In this document: positions 36,755 through 43,860 of the stretch, piece after piece | Layout of the letters: every line of letters begins with the position of its first letter | Position numbering within the stretch: position 1 is the stretch's first letter | Assembly: GCF_004347735.1 (NCBI RefSeq) | Contig: NZ_SLTI01000049.1 | Location: 1 to 64,000 of the forward strand | DNA from: Sulfuricurvum sp. IAE1 | GTDB lineage: Bacteria > Campylobacterota > Campylobacteria > Campylobacterales > Sulfurimonadaceae | Direction of reading: 5' to 3' | DNA: 64,000 bases | Position numbers and translations under genes: made by a program | Notes under the pieces: generated by a model | The model's input: the letters and a program-made list of their open reading frames with translations, nothing else | Told to the model about the DNA's origin: nothing | The model's database searches: none

Positions 36755-39739
36755 CTACTTCTTTTTGACTTTTGTTTCTTGCAGTTTTTCGGATTTAACA
36801 CGATTATAAAAACCGAGCGCGTTGACGGTGTATTTATGGATTACTGGGGAAATTAATACGGGTTGCCATTTTCTGCCATCCGGGTAATACGCCGTGGCCT
36901 GATAAGAACTGCGGGCCATCGAGCTTAACCAAACCACCTGTTCATTACCGTCTTTACCAACAATACCGATCAAATTATTTTCGGAAGTGGTGAGCGAAAA
37001 GAGAAATTCCGCGCGCTCATGATCAATGACCCCATCTTTATTGGCCGCTTTTTGGCTGAATGGCTTGGCCATATCTGCCGGGGATAGAATCTGGAAAGCA
37101 TTTTTATCATCAACACGGTAAACATCGATTCTCGCGATGTCCGGTGTTTTACATACACCGATACCTTTTCTTACGCGGACAAAACCATTAGTATCTTTCA
37201 ATCCTTTTGGGCTTAACACGGTCGCATCATGCGCCTGGCCCGTTGTTGGACGATGTGGTGCATGTGAAATCAGCAAACGCCGACGGATAACGCCGTTTTT
37301 ATCCGCTTCCGTCCGATCATGCTTAAGCAGCTCGGCGACATCTTTACGGAAAGATGGATACGGCAGATCAAACGATTTTTTCTCTTTTTCCCACTGCGTC
37401 TCTTTCCACTTGAAGTGCTGCGATAGCGACTGGATCATCCCCTGTGTGCTAAATGCGACGAGAACAGCATTTAGCACACCCATACGATCGTCGTATTCAT
37501 GCTGCGCTTCATATCCGATCCATTGACGGCGAAGTTCTGCGGTGAGCCATGCGTTACGGGTGTAGACCTGAATCTTTCCACCGAGGGGGGATTTTGGCAT
37601 ATCAAGGTACTCCTCGAAGAGTTCCTTTATTACCTTCGCAGCATAGGCACGGGAATTTTCAAGGCGTTTTGACGCCGCATCGCCCGCACTTTGCCCATTG
37701 AAGTTTTCTTTGAGTAGGCGGTTGACTTTCCCGCGGCCAAGCTTTGCATAGAACGCAGGAGAAGAGAGCAGGGACTTAAACGACTCCCATTTATCCCCAT
37801 TGTCACCAAACCATTCAAAAGGCGTTTTATCGGCCTTCTCATGCTTCTCTTTGGTGAAGGTGAGGACCATATTCCCGAAGCTCTCATCGAAGCTTCGTGA
37901 GCGCGGCAGGATATAGTCGATCGCCGCATAGCCGTCCTCGTACAGGCGCTCGATCGAAATGCGCTCCCCAGTATAGAGGCAGATTTCGTTCTGCTGGCTC
38001 CAGAGCATCATCTTCTCGACGTTCTTGCGTGTCGGCTGGATCGAGTCACCAAAAAGCTCTTTGATCTTCGCGGCGGCGATTTTCTTCTGGGCTTCACGCT
38101 CGCGTTGTGCCGAATCGATAATCCTCTGTTCGGCCTTGGTATTCATGTCACGCCCAAGCTCGATATGAACTTTGTGAAACTGTCCGTGATAGCGGATGAT
38201 CTCGTTGACGAGGGTGCGGAGCTTAGAGACGACACGCAGCACGATCGGGTTGTTGACTTCGATGTGGGTTTTCTCCAGCGCAGGAAGGAAGCGGTCTTTT
38301 GAGAACGTAGGCATCCCCAGCTCCAGCGCCGCCTGATCGTAGCGTTTCCCTTCGCGCATCTGTGGGAGAATGACATCAAGGGCTTTGTGCGAGATATTGA
38401 TGGTCTCTTTGAACACCTTTGGGTCGGCCGCATTGATCAGAATCTCGACGATTTCATCGCCCAATCCGAGCTTCCCGAGACGATCTCTCATGCGGTTTTC
38501 GCCGCGCTCCACGGTCAGAATAAACGCGACGCGGTTGTAAACCTTCTCCACCTCTCCGAAATAACTTCCAAGGGCGTTTTTGAGAAGATGATAGGCTCTC
38601 ATCTCGACAAGAGGTTTTTTCTCGTATTTGTAGTCGAGAACGATCTCTTCTTGCGGCTCATCGGCGGATTCGTCAAAAAGGCCGACTTTTGCCTTGGCCA
38701 CTTTCTTGGAGGCTTTTTTGGTTTTGGTGTCGTACTTGACCCCCTTGAAGGTCCATTCATCACCAAGGCCGAGAAGTTTGCGGATATCGGCATGCGAAAT
38801 CGAGGGCTTCTCTTTGGCCATCCCCATCAGCTCATCGAGGCCGATAAAAGAGGTGAGCTTCTTTTCGTTCCCGATTCCGGGCATTTCGATGACACAGTTG
38901 ATGAAGCGGGTGAGGGCGACGAACTCCTCGGCATCGAGCGAGGCTTTGACAGCGCGGGTCTCGTCTGGGAAAAAGGTGCATTTGCCGAGGAGCCGCTCGG
39001 TACTCTGCGGATCGGGCACGAAGAACGCGATCTCTTCGAATGCACTCTTCAGCTCGTTTGTCGCAATGGTTGAACCAAGCGCCTGCTGGGCGGCAAAGAT
39101 GGTCTCTACTTCGCGGCGAAGCAGTGAGCGGTGGATAGAGCGGTCGTAGACCGATTCGAGGACCCCTTTTTTCTCGTTGAGCTGTGGACGGTTGCGTTTT
39201 CGCTCCAGTGCCGAGAGGTATTCGCCAATCGTGCGCGATCCGGCCTCCTCCATTGCCAGCGCAAGAGCGCGGCCGCCTTCTTTGAGCTTTCCACTTTCGC
39301 CGTCATTGGCATCCATCTCTTCGGCCCTGGTGAACTGATACCCGCGCTTGCCGCCGATGTGATAGAGCACGCGGGCAAGCTCTTCGCCGGTCAATACGGC
39401 ATCGAGAGCCTTGGCGCGAAGATCCCAGGGTGAGACGATAAAGCGGTTGCGGAACAGCTTGTCGGTGTCGCGGGTATCAATAAGACCCTTCTCGGTAAAA
39501 AGCTTGAGCAGGGCGGCTTTGCGACGGCGACGCTTCTTGATGGTGCGACGCGCAATGCGGGCATCACGCCGTGGTTTGTTTGGCGATTCGCCCGTTTTGG
39601 GAATTTCTCCGGCGTTAAAGTCGAATCCACCGCAATCGACGAGAATGTTTTCTGTGTTGTCATTTGGGTTGTAATCGATCAGCGCCCAACCGATCCGTTT
39701 TTTGGTGATGTCTAGTCCTAAAATGCGTTCTGATACCAT
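36755..39739 (-). CDS. cas9: Type II-C Cas9 with substituted HNH and RuvC-III catalytic residues
   Basis: 994 residues, of usual II-C length. RuvC-I: RILGLDITKKRIGWAL, Asp10 kept. Arg-rich bridge helix RIARRTIKKRRRRKAALL. REC: LYHIGGKRGYQFTRAEE. RuvC-II: HKVHIELGRDM, Glu527 kept. HNH: YAAIDYILPRSRSFDESFGN; the His of the universal D-H-x-x-P is Tyr609 (codon TAT, 37915-37913), the later Asn is kept. RuvC-III: DDRMGVLNAVLVAFST where relatives have HHALDAVVVA, so the two His are Met753 and Gly754 and the Asp is Asn757 (codon AAT, 37471-37469). The C-terminal PAM-interacting region is complete. By what is known from Streptococcus, Neisseria and Campylobacter enzymes, both active sites should be dead and DNA binding kept. 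The frame is intact, so this is not decay. Confidence 0.93.
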   Translation of the reverse strand: MVSERILGLDITKKRIGWALIDYNPNDNTENILVDCGGFDFNAGEIPKTGESPNKPRRDARIARRTIKKRRRRKAALLKLFTEKGLIDTRDTDKLFRNRFIVSPWDLRAKALDAVLTGEELARVLYHIGGKRGYQFTRAEEMDANDGESGKLKEGGRALALAMEEAGSRTIGEYLSALERKRNRPQLNEKKGVLESVYDRSIHRSLLRREVETIFAAQQALGSTIATNELKSAFEEIAFFVPDPQSTERLLGKCTFFPDETRAVKASLDAEEFVALTRFINCVIEMPGIGNEKKLTSFIGLDELMGMAKEKPSISHADIRKLLGLGDEWTFKGVKYDTKTKKASKKVAKAKVGLFDESADEPQEEIVLDYKYEKKPLVEMRAYHLLKNALGSYFGEVEKVYNRVAFILTVERGENRMRDRLGKLGLGDEIVEILINAADPKVFKETINISHKALDVILPQMREGKRYDQAALELGMPTFSKDRFLPALEKTHIEVNNPIVLRVVSKLRTLVNEIIRYHGQFHKVHIELGRDMNTKAEQRIIDSAQREREAQKKIAAAKIKELFGDSIQPTRKNVEKMMLWSQQNEICLYTGERISIERLYEDGYAAIDYILPRSRSFDESFGNMVLTFTKEKHEKADKTPFEWFGDNGDKWESFKSLLSSPAFYAKLGRGKVNRLLKENFNGQSAGDAASKRLENSRAYAAKVIKELFEEYLDMPKSPLGGKIQVYTRNAWLTAELRRQWIGYEAQHEYDDRMGVLNAVLVAFSTQGMIQSLSQHFKWKETQWEKEKKSFDLPYPSFRKDVAELLKHDRTEADKNGVIRRRLLISHAPHRPTTGQAHDATVLSPKGLKDTNGFVRVRKGIGVCKTPDIARIDVYRVDDKNAFQILSPADMAKPFSQKAANKDGVIDHERAEFLFSLTTSENNLIGIVGKDGNEQVVWLSSMARSSYQATAYYPDGRKWQPVLISPVIHKYTVNALGFYNRVKSEKLQETKVKKK

Positions 39740-39766
39740 GCTGTTATCCTCTTGAAAGTTGTGTTT

Positions 39767-39796
39767 ATTTTAGCGTAAAAGTTGCATACATGCAAC
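39767..39796 (-). promoter_or_regulatory. cas9 promoter with palindromic operator
   Basis: -35 TTGCAT (39795-39790), 17 bases, -10 TAAAAT (39772-39767). The -35 box is inside GTTGCATGTATGCAAC, an inverted repeat with perfect 7-bp arms (39781-39796), a likely repressor site. The start codon follows after AAGAGGATAACAGC. Confidence 0.65.
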
Positions 39797-39799
39797 CAT

Positions 39800-40051
39800 T
39801 TAGGGCGAATTTACAAGTGAATTTTGCAGTTTTTCCGGCAGGCAATAAAGGACGAGAAGCTGATGTATTTGTGCCACTTTTAAGCCCGATCTGTCGCCTA
39901 CGATTGAACGGATAAGAGCGTTGGTTTTTTCTGTGAATTCGGAGTATGGAGCCCCGAACTCTTTGTGCGAGACCATCTCGACATAAAAAGAGTCGAGGTG
40001 GTAGGATCTGGAATTGATTTTAATGGAGGTGCGGGTTGTTGTTAGCTTCAC
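39800..40051 (-). CDS. 83-residue hypothetical protein upstream of cas9
   Basis: MKLTTTRTSIKINSRSYHLD, then a helical part (EFTEKTNALIRSIV, GLKVAQIHQLLVLYCLPEKL). It overlaps the ATPase gene by four bases. The stop is four bases from the cas9 operator. A role as its repressor is possible from size and place, but there is no direct evidence. Confidence 0.45.
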   Translation of the reverse strand: MKLTTTRTSIKINSRSYHLDSFYVEMVSHKEFGAPYSEFTEKTNALIRSIVGDRSGLKVAQIHQLLVLYCLPEKLQNSLVNSP

Positions 40052-40839
40052 TGCTTGCCTTCTTTTTCGATCTTTTTAATTGCCATTAGAAGTTTATGTT
40101 CTGGTGTCATAAGATATTTTTTAAATACCATAAATTTACCAACACCAAGACGCATTGTTTCGCTATGATCATCAAGTTCGTATTTGCCATAAATATTCAA
40201 AAACTTTTTAAGCGCAGTGAGGTCGTTGGATCTGCCAAGAAAAATCCAGTCAGGGTTGATTACATTGCTATCCCCAAAATAGCCATTAATGTCCGCAAGA
40301 CTTTGCAAGGCGACTGTATATTTATTGTATTCATTTTTTGAAAGATACTCAAGCATTTCCATTGTGAAAATATTTTCATCTACAAAGACGTGGTATCCGG
40401 CATAAACCGCCTTCTGAAGTGCATCGATGGCTTCTTCAACGATATTAACCTCCTTCTCTATCTTAATCAAAGCAGACATACCATCGGCTTTAAACTCTCC
40501 TATTGGCAAAAATATATCTTGGAAGTTGATCCCTTCTTCATTGCCACACCGAATCAGCACTCGCCCATCACTGTGTTCAGTAATGTGCCAGCTTGTCAAG
40601 AAATAAACGAAAGGCTTTTTTTCTTCGAGCAACTCCATTGCCCATCTAGCCATTGCGGTGGTTTTTCCAGTCCGTGCGGTCGAAATAAAGAGGGTGGATT
40701 CACCTGGACGATATTTAATTCTTCGAGCATCGGCAAGGGCGGGTTTGCTTCCAATTTTTTCACCCTTATAAAGACCAAAGAACTTTTTTTTGTAGATTGG
40801 TAATTTTGCACACGCATATTGAACTGTTTTCGTTTTCAT
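40048..40839 (-). CDS. P-loop ATPase of unknown role
   Basis: 263 residues. Walker A FISTARTGKTTAMARWAMEL (~57) and a likely Walker B GYHVFVDENIF (~150). The surroundings recall VirD4/FtsK-like or Zot-like ATPases (RPGESTLFISTARTGKTT), but it lacks their other motifs and is short. Sensor-like segment YTVALQSLADIN. Member of a six-gene operon leading up to cas9. Confidence 0.6.
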   Translation of the reverse strand: MKTKTVQYACAKLPIYKKKFFGLYKGEKIGSKPALADARRIKYRPGESTLFISTARTGKTTAMARWAMELLEEKKPFVYFLTSWHITEHSDGRVLIRCGNEEGINFQDIFLPIGEFKADGMSALIKIEKEVNIVEEAIDALQKAVYAGYHVFVDENIFTMEMLEYLSKNEYNKYTVALQSLADINGYFGDSNVINPDWIFLGRSNDLTALKKFLNIYGKYELDDHSETMRLGVGKFMVFKKYLMTPEHKLLMAIKKIEKEGKQ

Positions 40840-40866
40840 CTAAACCTCTTTTTTCTTTGTTTGTCC

Positions 40867-41622
40867 TCAAAGTAATTCAGCCAATTGCTCCAAGTCAAGT
40901 GCTGTAAACTCGGTGTATTGTACTGCATCATGAAACTGCTCGACCGCATTTTCAAATCGTTGCTCAAAGCCTTCCCCGAGAGACTCGAAGAGCAACTCAT
41001 CCCCGTAAACATCTTCGTTTATTTGGCTACCGTAGATTGCTAAAACAGCAAGAAGGATGTGGGGATTAAGTCCGATTCCAAACGCACCAAGGAAAAGTGC
41101 TTGCGCCGGCACCAGTGATGCCGGGAAGCCGGTAGATCGAGCGGAAGCCTTCATGCAAGCTTCATTTATATCGTTGACAGCATCGATATAGTTGTTTAAC
41201 ACCTCTGATCCATATTTCTTTGAAAGAAATGGTGTAAAAATTTCCATATTGACGGCATTCATTTGGACTATTGCATTGGACAGGCGGTGTAGTTTTTGGA
41301 ATGAAGCCGCAGCGATCTTGTCTTTGTTGAGCAAGATCATCTCACGAAGGTTTTCTTTGGCATCAGATGGAGCTTGCTGCTCTTTGCTTGCATTATCGTT
41401 CTTTTCGGCCAACCCGCTTCTCTTGAGTTTAAGTATGTTGGCTATATGCCCGCTTTTTCTTGCACAATACATAAAATCCTGATAATTCAGCTTGCAGTCT
41501 TTGTGCCGTTCAACAAATTCATTAAATGTCAATAGGCCCCCGCGTGCCCCATATTTCTTCGCGATCTCGGCAATTTCTTCTTCGTGCTCAAGGAAATAGT
41601 CTCTTTTTGTATTATTTTTCAT
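40867..41622 (-). CDS. 251-residue hypothetical protein
   Basis: N-terminal ~60 residues basic with Cys and His (FVERHKDCKLNYQDFMYCAR), then a Gln/Ala linker, then a helical C-terminal domain with a hydrophobic segment (ALFLGAFGIGLNPHILLAVL) that may touch the membrane. Overlaps the WGR-like gene by four bases. No family recognised. Confidence 0.5.
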   Translation of the reverse strand: MKNNTKRDYFLEHEEEIAEIAKKYGARGGLLTFNEFVERHKDCKLNYQDFMYCARKSGHIANILKLKRSGLAEKNDNASKEQQAPSDAKENLREMILLNKDKIAAASFQKLHRLSNAIVQMNAVNMEIFTPFLSKKYGSEVLNNYIDAVNDINEACMKASARSTGFPASLVPAQALFLGAFGIGLNPHILLAVLAIYGSQINEDVYGDELLFESLGEGFEQRFENAVEQFHDAVQYTEFTALDLEQLAELL

Positions 41623-41846
41623 GTGTATCCTTTCTTTTTTTTCTCTCCAACCACCACCATAAAGGCGCTCCTCGCCTCTTCAAGCGAGTGGTATTCAGTC
41701 TTCTTTTGTCCGGTGGCCGACTTGTTCCGTGTCGCACCGTATTCGCGCTCTACGACATATTCGCCGAAGAGGGTGGCGAAGAGTTCAACCCGATAGTATC
41801 GGGTATGGCCCTGATCTGTAATCCGATGAAGTGTGATCCGTTGCAT
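41619..41846 (-). CDS. WGR-domain-like small protein
   Basis: 75 residues. TRYYRVELFATLFGEYVVER is followed by EYGATRN, where the Trp-Gly-Arg motif normally stands, and YHSLEEARSAFMVVVGEKKK has the closing helix of WGR domains. WGR domains bind nucleic acid ends in PARPs and in bacterial accessory proteins. Ribosome-binding site AAAAAGGAGCTTGC. Confidence 0.6.
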   Translation of the reverse strand: MQRITLHRITDQGHTRYYRVELFATLFGEYVVEREYGATRNKSATGQKKTEYHSLEEARSAFMVVVGEKKKKGYT

Positions 41847-41916
41847 TGCAAGCTCCTTTTTTGGAGAAGTTTTTGGTAGCTCTCTTCCTATTCAAAAAAC
41901 TTGCGTTGGTAGCTCT
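41847..41916 (-). promoter_or_regulatory. Leader with two GAGCTACCAA sites
   Basis: On the minus strand, GAGCTACCAAC (from 41913) and GAGCTACCAAA (from 41885) precede the WGR-like gene, whose own site is GGAGCTTGC. Both match the complement of the 12383 antisense stretch over 10-11 bases, though not directly before a start codon. Confidence 0.4.
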
Positions 41917-42324
41917 TTATGCCGTGCCTTTTGGCAAATTGTTTATTTCGCGTTCGATGTTGTAGCACTCGTACAGAGGCTCGATATTTTCATAAAGCAC
42001 ACCCTCTTCGGCCGTCTCGGCAATCCGACGAACATGCAGAGGATCGGAACAGTGATCGCGATATTGCGAAATTACCGTCGTGAGGCTGTATTCGTCGCTC
42101 TCTCCCTCGCATTGGGTTATGTCATAATCATTCAGATATGAGACGATAAATTTGTTCTCATTGAAGTATCGGTCGAGGATGTTATCTTGGATGTCGCGAA
42201 GAAAGAGCAGATCGCGTTCAATATACTGCTCCAACTCGTCCGCATTGGTGTAATACCCAAATGACTTTCTGATGACTTCCTCAGTAATGCGCTTGGGCTT
42301 GACTGAAAAAACTACCGAGATCAT
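41917..42324 (-). CDS. 135-residue acidic hypothetical protein
   Basis: MISVVFSVKPKRITEEVIRK; acidic, helical, no motif recognised. Start overlaps the previous stop by one base (coupled). Unknown. Confidence 0.5.
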   Translation of the reverse strand: MISVVFSVKPKRITEEVIRKSFGYYTNADELEQYIERDLLFLRDIQDNILDRYFNENKFIVSYLNDYDITQCEGESDEYSLTTVISQYRDHCSDPLHVRRIAETAEEGVLYENIEPLYECYNIEREINNLPKGTA

Positions 42325-42617
42325 TACATCTCTTCCAGTTTATTTTTGAACTCGCCATCAAAAAGAGCATCGATCCCTTTTCCAACGATATAAGACATTA
42401 CATCATTGGCGGAAGCATTTGACCCGACTTCATCGCGAAAAGCGGGGATCATCATCTCAATACGCTTTAATGATTTGGCTTCGAAGTCAATACGCTTATT
42501 TACAACGCCATTTTCACTTTTTCTGCTATTGCGTTCAACTTTGCCTTGCGAGTCGCCGCAATCAGCAGTTTCATCAGTTCCGTTTTGAATTTCAGGAATA
42601 TCGTCGATATTTGGCAT
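42324..42617 (-). CDS. 97-residue protein with ribbon-helix-helix-like C-terminus
   Basis: Acidic disordered N-terminal ~45 residues, then NKRIDFEAKSLKRIEMMIPA and ASANDVMSYIVGKGIDALFD, the pattern of ParG/CopG-like dimers with a flexible tail. It is the first gene after a strong promoter and may autoregulate the operon. Confidence 0.5.
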   Translation of the reverse strand: MPNIDDIPEIQNGTDETADCGDSQGKVERNSRKSENGVVNKRIDFEAKSLKRIEMMIPAFRDEVGSNASANDVMSYIVGKGIDALFDGEFKNKLEEM

Positions 42618-42645
42618 TTAAAACCCCTTTATCAATATATGTATT

Positions 42646-42673
42646 ATTATATCGTATATAAATTGACTGTCAA
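42646..42673 (-). promoter_or_regulatory. Strong sigma70-type promoter
   Basis: -35 TTGACA (42673-42668), 16 bases, -10 TATAAT (42651-42646): consensus boxes. It drives the operon from 42617 toward cas9. Confidence 0.75.
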
Positions 42674-42785
42674 CACAATAAACGCCATTGACAATACATA
42701 ACAAACAATATAGAATATCATACTATTCATAACGGTTATTCCATAATAGCGCTTTTTGTTTTTTGAACAATGACAAACGTTGTGG

Positions 42786-42851
42786 GATATACTATACATA
42801 CTATACAGTATGAATATGAAAACCAAAGAAAAAGGGGAAAATAGGCGATGA
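42786..42851 (+). promoter_or_regulatory. Promoter region, repeats and leader peptide of the integrase gene
   Basis: Direct repeats ACTATACAT and ACTATACAG (42791-42808) overlap a palindromic ATACTATACAT...CAGTAT stretch. A 13-codon ORF (MNMKTKEKGENRR, from 42810) ends in an ATGA overlap with the integrase start. Possible operator and translational coupling. Confidence 0.4.
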
Positions 42852-43837
42852 AGCTCGAAACAGACGATCTTATAGCCGATCTAAACCGATGGCATAAAGC
42901 TTATATTAGACATATAAAGGCGCTTTCATACTCTAATAACACACTAGAGCTATACAACAGAGCTATATTACAGTTTATTGAGTATATGCACGAATATCAA
43001 GAAGATATTATGATTGTAGGCATAAGGGCGCATCACTTCACTGGATTTCTCGGATGGATGGAAGAACAAGCTGAAAAGCAAGGAAAGAGTGCATTAAACG
43101 GTAATATTTTGTCAAAATCGACAAAAGAGACATATTTAAAGGCGGTAAAGGCTTTTTTTACCTTTATCAGCGACAACAACGATGAGCTTGTCACCTTTGA
43201 GCGTTTTTTCAAAAACATCCGAATCGCAAACGATACAAAACCGGAAGGGAAGATAGATTACCTCACCACGCAAGAAGTGTCGTCGTTGATCTCGGTTCTC
43301 GAACGCCAAAAAAGCAAATCCGGCGATTACGGATCGTACCGCGACTCTCTCCTTATCAGGCTGATGCTTTTCGCCGGTCTCAGGATATCCGAAGCCCTCG
43401 GAGTGAAACTGTCCGATATCTCCAGATCGAGCGACGACACTTTTGCAATCAAAGTGTTTGCGAAGGGGGGAATATTTCAAGAAGCACATATCGATTCAAG
43501 AAAGATCGAGGATGAGCTGGAATATTTTAAAAAGGTGGCCGCCCTGGCACCGGACGAATACATTATGCAGACACGCTCCGGCAAACGCATGACGCGACAG
43601 GGAGCCTATCAGGTTGCATCGACTCTCTATCGTCACGCGGGGGTGCGGCACGATGGATTACACATTCTTCGACACACGTTTGCTATGTGGATGACGTCGC
43701 GAGGTGTGGATCTGGTTGACATCAAAGATGCGCTTCGGCATTCGAGTATTACAACCACGACGGTGTATGCCAAGGCGACAAAGGAATCGGTAATTAAAGC
43801 AGTTCTTGATCCGGCAAAGGAAGAGAAATGGGCGTAA
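42848..43837 (+). CDS. Tyrosine recombinase/integrase (XerH-like)
   Basis: 329 residues after GGGGAAAATAGGCG. N-terminal core-binding domain ~1-130; catalytic Arg in LFAGLRISEALGVKL, Lys in VFAKGGIFQ, H-x-x-R in LHILRHTFAMWM, His in DALRHSSI and Tyr in TTVYAKAT. Similar in build to Campylobacterota XerH. Two tyrosine recombinases in one window suggest one for the phage or multimer resolution and one for element integration. Confidence 0.85.
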   Translation: MKLETDDLIADLNRWHKAYIRHIKALSYSNNTLELYNRAILQFIEYMHEYQEDIMIVGIRAHHFTGFLGWMEEQAEKQGKSALNGNILSKSTKETYLKAVKAFFTFISDNNDELVTFERFFKNIRIANDTKPEGKIDYLTTQEVSSLISVLERQKSKSGDYGSYRDSLLIRLMLFAGLRISEALGVKLSDISRSSDDTFAIKVFAKGGIFQEAHIDSRKIEDELEYFKKVAALAPDEYIMQTRSGKRMTRQGAYQVASTLYRHAGVRHDGLHILRHTFAMWMTSRGVDLVDIKDALRHSSITTTTVYAKATKESVIKAVLDPAKEEKWA

Positions 43838-43860
43838 CGAGGAAATAGGGGAGGGGCACC

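Noticed and set aside
38387-39149. Long plus-strand ORFs (228 and 151 residues) inside cas9
   Set aside because: Antisense to the cas9 frame, no ribosome-binding site, no family character.
36755-39739. Cas9 as a decaying pseudogene
   Set aside because: The 994-codon frame is complete, other conserved motifs are kept, and cas1, cas2, tracrRNA and repeats are intact; changes are concentrated at catalytic positions.
40048-40839. Identification of the P-loop protein as ParA or as the inovirus Zot/pI protein
   Set aside because: No ParA deviant Walker A (KGGxxK), no membrane helix typical of Zot, and no phage genes next to it.
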